From the NCBI GenBank assembly GCA_016490735.1, contig JAEMWC010000373.1, forward strand, positions 683,501 to 747,500: a DNA stretch of 64,000 bases, read 5' to 3'. The notes beneath the pieces were generated by a model, which saw nothing but the letters and a program-made list of their open reading frames with translations, was not told the origin of the DNA and did no database searches. Below, one piece after another: positions 58,520 through 64,000 of this stretch; within the stretch, counting starts at the first letter, position 1; each line of letters starts with the position of its first letter. The position numbers and the translations under genes are program-made. Source of the DNA: Pachyseris speciosa. Its lineage: Eukaryota; Cnidaria; Anthozoa; Scleractinia; Pachyseridae.

Positions 58520-59340
58520 CATCCTCAGACCCCAGGATAGGGCGGGGATTTAACACATATTTAACAGCGAATTTTTGGTTGGGTCTGAAATAGGTTAGGG
58601 AATGAATTAATAGGGTAAGGGTTTCAGAAAGCGGGCCGCACACCCCCACCCAATTTTTCTGGGAGTCAACAGTCTGTGGTAAACTTGTACATGCACGTTG
58701 GCAATCGTTTTACCATTTCTTTTGGTAACCAAACTGCCGGCTGGCATCGCTCGCAGGCTGCTATTGGGCTTTTAGAGAGTTGAAATGAAATGCAAACCTT
58801 TTTCCTTGGATTCTGAGTCGGAATTGGTTGCTGTGGGATATTTTACCATGGAATTTTGGGCTTCGCTTGGAAGGACTGTCCTGATGGACGGTATCACCTT
58901 GCCCTTTCTCTTAAGAGTGGCCAGGGGGGTGGGGGGGCACTTCCTAGTCATAGGCTAATGGGGATGTGCCGCTGGATGGGGTCGCATTTTCACGACTGGG
59001 GTTGCATTTTCAATAGAATTACTAGAATGGGGTCACACATTTTCAGGATTTTGGGGGTAAATGTTCCAGAATGTTTGTACTGTAGGTGAAAACTAAAATA
59101 TTCTACACTCCACAGTTTAACAAATGTGTGAATTCATTTTAAGATGACATACTTAAAAGGCTTTACAAGGTAGATGCATAAACAGAAAGTGACTAAGATG
59201 GGATCACGAAAATTACATTTGCCCAAAAGTGACTAAGATGGGGTCTATATTTGGCCACAGAGTAGGCTATAATGGGGTAGGGGTTCTGATAGGCCAGTGG
59301 CACATACCCAGCAAAATTTTACCCAAGTAACCCGCTGGGA
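58520..59340. other. GC-richer intergenic stretch, probable dispersed repeat
   Basis: Contains repeated phrases such as GATGGGGTC, AATGGGGTAGGGG and AAAGTGACTAAGATGGG (twice, 59187 and 59226), and GGGTAAGGGTTTC. It looks like a decayed repeat, but ends and family were not determined. The frame at 58856-59089 is not recognisable. Confidence 0.35.
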
Positions 59341-59499
59341 AGAGTGGAAACACAGGAAGCACATAAATTGCGATAGGCCAGTAAAATAACCACACAGATA
59401 GCAAGCAACACACCTTGGATGTTAGGTAAGGCTTTTTTATGGAGAAGTTTTTCTTATATCTATCAACTAAAACTGATTACTGGGATTCCCATACAAATC

Positions 59500-59517
59500 A
59501 TATATATATATATACCG

Positions 59518-59566
<49 letters not shown>
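59500..59566. repeat. (TA)n microsatellite
   Basis: TA dinucleotide run broken once by CCGGG, directly left of the palindrome at 59564. Confidence 0.95.
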
Positions 59567-59707
59567 CTAAACACAAGGGAAAAAAACATTTTTAAGGACC
59601 ACCTATATTTCGACTGTGTAGAACAGTCTTCCTCAGGGTGAATCTGTTCTACACAGTCGAAATATAGGTGGTCCTTTAAAATGTTTTTTTCCCTTGTGTT
59701 TAGTTAT
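59564..59707. mobile_element. 144 bp hairpin element in a TA repeat
   Basis: TAACTAAACACAAGGG, then AAGGACCACCTATATTTCG and ACTGTGTAGAACAG pair with CTGTTCTACACAGT, CGAAATATAGGTGGTCCTT and CCCTTGTGTTTAGTTA. Almost perfect pairing with a short loop (TCTTCCTCAGGGTGAAT). Confidence 0.85.
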
Positions 59708-59753
59708 ATTTGAAACGGGAAACAGTATAAATACATTTTTGATGCTTGAGATT

Positions 59754-59756
<3 letters not shown>

Positions 59757-59796
<40 letters not shown>
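59757..59796. repeat. (TA)n microsatellite
   Basis: Pure TA run about 50 bp right of the first hairpin and 118 bp left of the second. Confidence 0.95.
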
Positions 59797-59799
<3 letters not shown>

Positions 59800-59967
59800 G
59801 TACAGTAAAGTAGGGAGGGGATGTATTAGCAACTGATTGCCTTAATTACTTAGGATCACCAGCCTATTCCTGTTTGGATGGCGATTCATTAGAGATTTCT
59901 GAGAAATACAAACAGACAAGGTTAATTTGGGAACAGAAATCAACAACTAAGCAATTAAGTGAAAATG

Positions 59968-60040
59968 TGGCTCAGCCAGGAATCGAACCTGGGTCTCCAG
60001 ATTACCGGTCGGATGCCTTAACCACTAGGCCACTAAACCA
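59968..60040 (-). tRNA. tRNA-like sequence (left arm of palindrome)
   Basis: Mirror copy of 60158-60230. See that entry for structure. Confidence 0.5.
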
Positions 60041-60157
60041 ACCACACTGGGAACACATATTTTTACTGTACAACACATACACAGTGTGACCTTACCATAA
60101 AAATAAGGCCACACTGTGTATGTGTTGTACAGTAAAAATATGTGTTCCCAGTGTGGT

Positions 60158-60230
60158 TGGTTTAGTGGCCTAGTGGTTAAGGCATCCGACCGGTAATCTG
60201 GAGACCCAGGTTCGATTCCTGGCTGAGCCA
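60158..60230 (+). tRNA. tRNA-like sequence (right arm of palindrome)
   Basis: 73 bases. Acceptor halves TGGTTTA and TGAGCCA pair over seven positions with two G-U pairs. A box TGGCCTAGTGG, T arm CCAGGTTCGATTCCTGG perfect. The anticodon stem has mismatches and the loop reads CCGGTAA, so the anticodon is uncertain. More likely a tRNA-derived SINE head than a working tRNA gene. Confidence 0.5.
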
Positions 60231-60279
60231 CATTTTCACTTAATTGCTTAGTTGTTGATTTCTGTTCCCAAATTAACCT

Positions 60280-60283
<4 letters not shown>

Positions 60284-60320
<37 letters not shown>
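60284..60320. repeat. (TA)n microsatellite
   Basis: TA run bordering the right end of the palindrome. Confidence 0.95.
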
Positions 60321-60322
<2 letters not shown>

Positions 60323-61013
60323 CATGATACGGTACTCACCATGAGCTTGGGATGCCTGTGCCCAAACGGGAAACAACCGTAACAGACAAACGACCTGGTC
60401 ACAAACAGGGGAGCAGGGAAGGGATTTATTCACAGTTGATTGTACTATCTTAAAGATTTAATTTCTACTGAAAAGTTTGTATGATAACTGATAAATAAAG
60501 AGAAAAGGGCGAATACTCGGCCGAAAACACTGCAAAAGGATGAACCTGGCTTGATGAAAGTCTTGATTTTTTGTTAGGAGTTACCGGGCAGTTACTACTT
60601 AATTAAAGGCAGAGAAACATCGCAGTTTCTTTTTAAACAGTGGACGTTGGTGTGAAAACTGTCTGAATGATGACTACTTTAATCTATAATCGACATGATA
60701 AACGATTTAATTGTGTCTATTGGATAAATAAGCCAAAAACCACTGGGGACTTGACAAGCGACCGAGGTATGGCATAGTAGCGGGGGTTTTAACTATGAAT
60801 AATTCCCCGCTGACCAGGGAAAATGGCAAAATTTAACACCCGAATAAATGCTAAATTCCTTGCGGGGGAAGGGGGTATGGGAATTTTACCGGCAATTAAA
60901 CGTGGACAAAAATTAGGAGGACGCTCCCCAGGTTTTTGACCGGCTTTGTAAGGATAATACAAAATAACTGCAAGAAAACCACAACTCTGGTCACAGTGGC
61001 AGAATGTTCTCCA
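60321..61013. other. Intergenic sequence without recognised content
   Basis: No gene, RNA or complete repeat could be supported here. Confidence 0.4.
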
Positions 61014-61200
61014 TTAAGGTGGGACTTAAGGAATTTGAAGAAGGGTTTAAAATGGGGAAAAAAGTGTTTTGAGGCACTAACAGTTAGTTGACATCCCACA
61101 CGGGCACTGCAGGTTACTGGGGAACTGTTTTGGTGTCTGTCTACTAATTTTCCACTTCAAATTCCAATTTTAAACCTTTATTTAATCTCATTAATAATTC
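61014..61200. repeat. Diverged inverted relative of the TTAA element at 41762
   Basis: TTAAGGTGGGACT, TTTGAAGAAGGG, AAATGGGG, AAAGTGTTTTGA, the CACTGCAGGTT region, GGGGAACTGTTTTGGTGTC and TCCAATTTTAAACC match the right-to-left reading of 41900-42083. The other TTAA end was not found. Confidence 0.65.
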
Positions 61201-61690
61201 ATGAAGGAAATACAAAAGAAATTAATTTGTAATGAGTGTCTTTATATCTGATAAAGACACAGCTAAATTTTACATCCGATTTTCTAGGCCAAAATCACTC
61301 AAAATTTAAATTTTAATGTAAGAATGTTTTATGAAGTCCTAAAACACTCGGCTGCACCTCGTGTTTTAAACTTGATAAAACACTCCTGTGCTCATTTATT
61401 AAACATATTACTTAAATCTTCCAAATCTCCTATTTCCCTCAATTTAACTAATCCTTTGAGAAAAATTATCTTTAGATCGCTTGAAAAGCGAACGAGATAT
61501 CAACGTGAAATCCATGTTAAGCGGCTAAAAAACGATGTTTATAGGTTAACTCACAGCGTAAGTCGAATCTGGGAGTACAGTTGATTTGTCATTTTAATCT
61601 GTTTTAACAAGTTTCATGAAATAATGCTGGAGCTGGATAAACAAGAACCCAAACTTTTAGTGATGTAAGTAAAGAGGAAGAACAAGCATA

Positions 61691-62100
61691 TACCGTAAAA
61701 GCTCTACTCTCTTAACCCTCCCCCCCCCCCTCTCTAATAAGCCCCCCGTTTGGGAGTCGGTTTTTGTAATAACCACCCCCAACCCCCTCCTTTTGGGACA
61801 CGAGATTTTGTAATTATTCCCTCCTATTCCCATTCCCTCTTACGAAATGCACCTTATGAGGCCCAGTTGGTTTGGTTTCAAAAAATATACATATACTGTC
61901 TTCTACTCGGTATTAAATAATAACGTTTTACTGCAGTTGTTTGAGATTTGTACAGATACTATTTATTTATACTATTTATTACTATTTATTTTTTGAAATA
62001 AGCCCCTCCACCCACCCCCCCACCCCCTCTATTAAGCCCCCGTTAATAAGACCTGAAATGAAATCAAGCCCCCTGGGGGCTTAATAGAGCTTTTACGGTA
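61691..62100. mobile_element. 410 bp small TIR element, perfect 16 bp ends
   Basis: TACCGTAAAAGCTCTA at the left and TAGAGCTTTTACGGTA at the right. The outer TA pairs may be the target duplication, as in mariner-like elements. The interior has C-rich runs and AATAAGCCCCC/GGGGGCTTAAT repeats. Non-coding. Confidence 0.85.
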
Positions 62101-62123
62101 TTTGCCACATCTTATGTGACGAG

Positions 62124-62310
62124 TCGTCTACACGGGCAAATTTTCGTATGTGACAACTTTTAAGCTTATTTGTCACATAAAAGCTAACACGCCAGCTTCT
62201 CAGCAAATATATTTGTCACATAAAAATTGGGCAATTTCCCTCGTCTACACGAGCAAATAAAAATTGTCGCATAAAAGTTATCACATAAAAATTGCTCGTG
62301 TAGACAAGGA
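62124..62310. mobile_element. Small inverted-repeat element (~187 bp)
   Basis: TCGTCTACACGGGCAAATTTT on the left and AAAATTGCTCGTGTAGACAA on the right are inverted. TTGTCACATAAAA-type repeats lie between. It sits almost next to the 410 bp element. Confidence 0.7.
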
Positions 62311-62946
62311 TTAATGGTCGACGTTGACATGGCATGGACCAGTGGAGAACGCGTACCCTCATAGGTTCACTTGTAACCGCCACCCTCGAACACACCGACA
62401 GAGCAAGGCGTTCATTATTAAGGGTATTAAGGGTAGATACAAGTGCGATATTTGACTTTTGCGAAAATCACGTCCGACAAACAAACAAGTGACTTGTGTA
62501 GGCGTGGCTTAAAAGGGAATCCTTAGCATCATTGAGGAAGTGTGATTTTTCTTTGAAAGAAACAAATTTCAACTGTTTTATTTTTGTTTATCACAATAAA
62601 AGAAAATGTATCTCTACTGAATGAGGCAGAGATATATTGGAGCCTCCATCTTCGATATTGACCCTCCGAGTCGATCAACCCTGTCCCGTATCTTATTATT
62701 TTTAGAAAAACCTCCCAGGGCATTTTTCGCGGGTGTTTTTAAAATAACCAATCATAAGAGATCTGAGGTCGGCCATTGTTTATGTCATGTCACATGCATG
62801 CAGCACATACATGAAGATTGAAAGCGAGGAAACTGTCTGAGGAAAGTTCCGATATCTCTGAGGCAACCTTCCCCGAATATAGAACATCTTCCGAAAGTAG
62901 TAAGAAAGACTCAACTCACGAAACGTCTGGTTCATGTTCTGGCTGG

Positions 62947-63096
62947 TAGCCTGCGTAGCAAGAGCAAACGGGGTAGGGAGATGGGAAAAAGAAGAGGGGG
63001 GCTAGGGAGGGGAGTGCTCCCCTCACCAGCCCCTCCCCAGCCTCCCTCTTCTTTTTCCCGCCTCTCTACCCCGTTTGCGGTTGCTACGCAGCCCTA
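62947..63096. mobile_element. 150 bp hairpin element
   Basis: GTAGCCTGCGTAGCAA, then GCAAACGGGGTAG and GGGAAAAAGAAGAGGG pair with CCCTCTTCTTTTTCCC, CTACCCCGTTTGC and TTGCTACGCAGCCCTAC. Its end sequence recalls those at 36245-36265 and 19945-19960. Confidence 0.8.
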
Positions 63097-64000
63097 CTTT
63101 ATCGAGTCTCGGTCATGTTGGTGTCTCGCAAAGTCAACTTTTTTCACGTAGTATCAGCCTTGCTTGTTACATGTAAAAAGAAAGACCGGAAAGAGAGAGA
63201 GAGAGAGTAATTTGTTGTCAACAACAGTCACGCGTCAGCAGGCAAAGAAACGCAAATAAAAGGCATTGGAGTTTTAAAAAAGCAATGTTCTATAAAATGC
63301 AGCGGGTTAAATGAACGGCTCTAGTTAATGCTGAAGAAAATTATTGAATGGCTCGAGATCAACTGCTGTCGAACGCCTCCAAATATTTTTTGAGCGTGTC
63401 AACGGCACAACGGCTGCTGAAAAAGTTCTAACGGCTAGCTCCGAACGACTGAACGGCAACACAAAAGCTGTGAACGGGTAAAGGTAACCAGTGGGGACAG
63501 GAGTGGGGATCAAGAAGTTAGTGATAGATAAAAATAATATTAACGAACGGAAAATGACTGGAATTCCGAAGACCACAGTCAAGCAAACCGCAAGCAGATG
63601 CCACAAATATCCACTCATTTGCTTGGAAAGGCAAGTTTCGGGAAAACTCTTTCCAAGGACAGAAATAACATGTCCCTTTCAGTTTATCTACGTCAAATTA
63701 AAAGTTCTGTAAGTACCCTCTGCACTGGCTTGTAGGTCACCCAATGAAAATTGTGTTTTGCAAGATACGCACCTAGCCTCTAGCCTCCTTCGCAGACGTC
63801 TTTGGGCTCGTCACGCATTCCTTCCCCACGAACGTCTGCTGAACTGAACTGCCACTTCCGTTGGGAACGAGTTGTTTGTACCTCACGTGTTTTCGGATTG
63901 TTTGCAGATGCCTCGCAAGTCTGCCTCACATGCATCGCTGGCTAGCCTCCCACGTAGTCGTTTTTAGGGGACTCGTATTTCACCTCCTCCCCACTAACGC
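63097..64000. other. Right end of window
   Basis: No gene recognised. 63770-63850 (TAGCCTCCTTCGCAGACGT, then ACGAACGTCTGC) has small inverted segments that may be the start of another palindromic element continuing outside. Confidence 0.35.

Larger units (their letters stand above)
59914..60284. repeat. 371 bp near-perfect palindrome with a tRNA-like sequence in each arm
   Basis: The two ~180 bp arms are inverse copies from AGACAAGGTTAATTTGGG to CCCAAATTAACCTTGTCT, with the centre near 60099 (CTTACCATAAAAATAAGG). The right end runs straight into a TA microsatellite (60284-60320). Each arm contains one tRNA-like segment pointing away from the centre. Confidence 0.9.

Noticed and set aside
59874..60231. 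Frames reading GIEPGSPDYRSDALTTRPLNQP
   Set aside because: This is the well-known spurious translation of a tRNA-like or SINE sequence, and it appears in both arms of the palindrome.
63325..63618. 97-codon minus-strand frame near the right end
   Set aside because: No recognisable domain; start and surrounding sequence give no support.

Overview
This window is animal nuclear DNA. It is AT-rich and has small coding exons with GT-AG introns, dense interspersed repeats and no bacterial-style gene packing. Protein similarity recognised by eye and the repeat content (tRNA-derived SINEs ending in ATT repeats, Crypton-type tyrosine recombinase, Ty3-type LTR element, many short inverted-repeat elements) suggest a cnidarian, most likely a stony coral. 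That taxonomic call is inference.

Only two host genes could be supported, arranged head to head. PGM2 (phosphoglucomutase/phosphopentomutase 2) runs on the minus strand from its start codon at 44449 to beyond the left edge. Fourteen exons, 1,267 coding bases with every phase matching, were reconstructed. FTSJ1 (tRNA 2'-O-methyltransferase, TRM7 family) runs on the plus strand in three exons (44588-44884, 55414-55796, 56409-56622) and encodes a complete 297-residue protein with the K-D-K-E catalytic tetrad. Only 138 bp separate the two start codons, so they probably share a bidirectional promoter.

Nearly everything else is mobile DNA inside the introns of these genes. From left to right: a decayed Crypton tyrosine-recombinase gene (4.1-5.5 kb); a candidate 12.6 kb DNA transposon (7.3-19.8 kb) with about 199 bp terminal inverted repeats, long inverted arms of a ~366 bp tandem repeat, and a multi-exon broken transposase gene carrying a PHD finger; several elements flanked by TTAA (piggyBac-type target site) plus a piece of piggyBac transposase (32.7 kb); a ~90 bp satellite interrupted by two small elements with 3 bp target duplications; SINEs; a 2.8 kb TIR element enclosing a 1.7 kb foldback; and a LINE 3' end carrying a SINE.

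FTSJ1 intron 1 holds a 7.7 kb antisense LTR retrotransposon (45.3-53.1 kb). Its domain order is GAG-PR-IN-RT-RH, with integrase before reverse transcriptase, and its capsid region looks SCAN-like. Both are marks of the Gmr1-like branch of Ty3/gypsy. It is broken by stops, frameshifts and a 1.66 kb insertion. The right end (57-64 kb) has no recognisable gene and is rich in palindromic small elements, two of them embedded in TA repeats.
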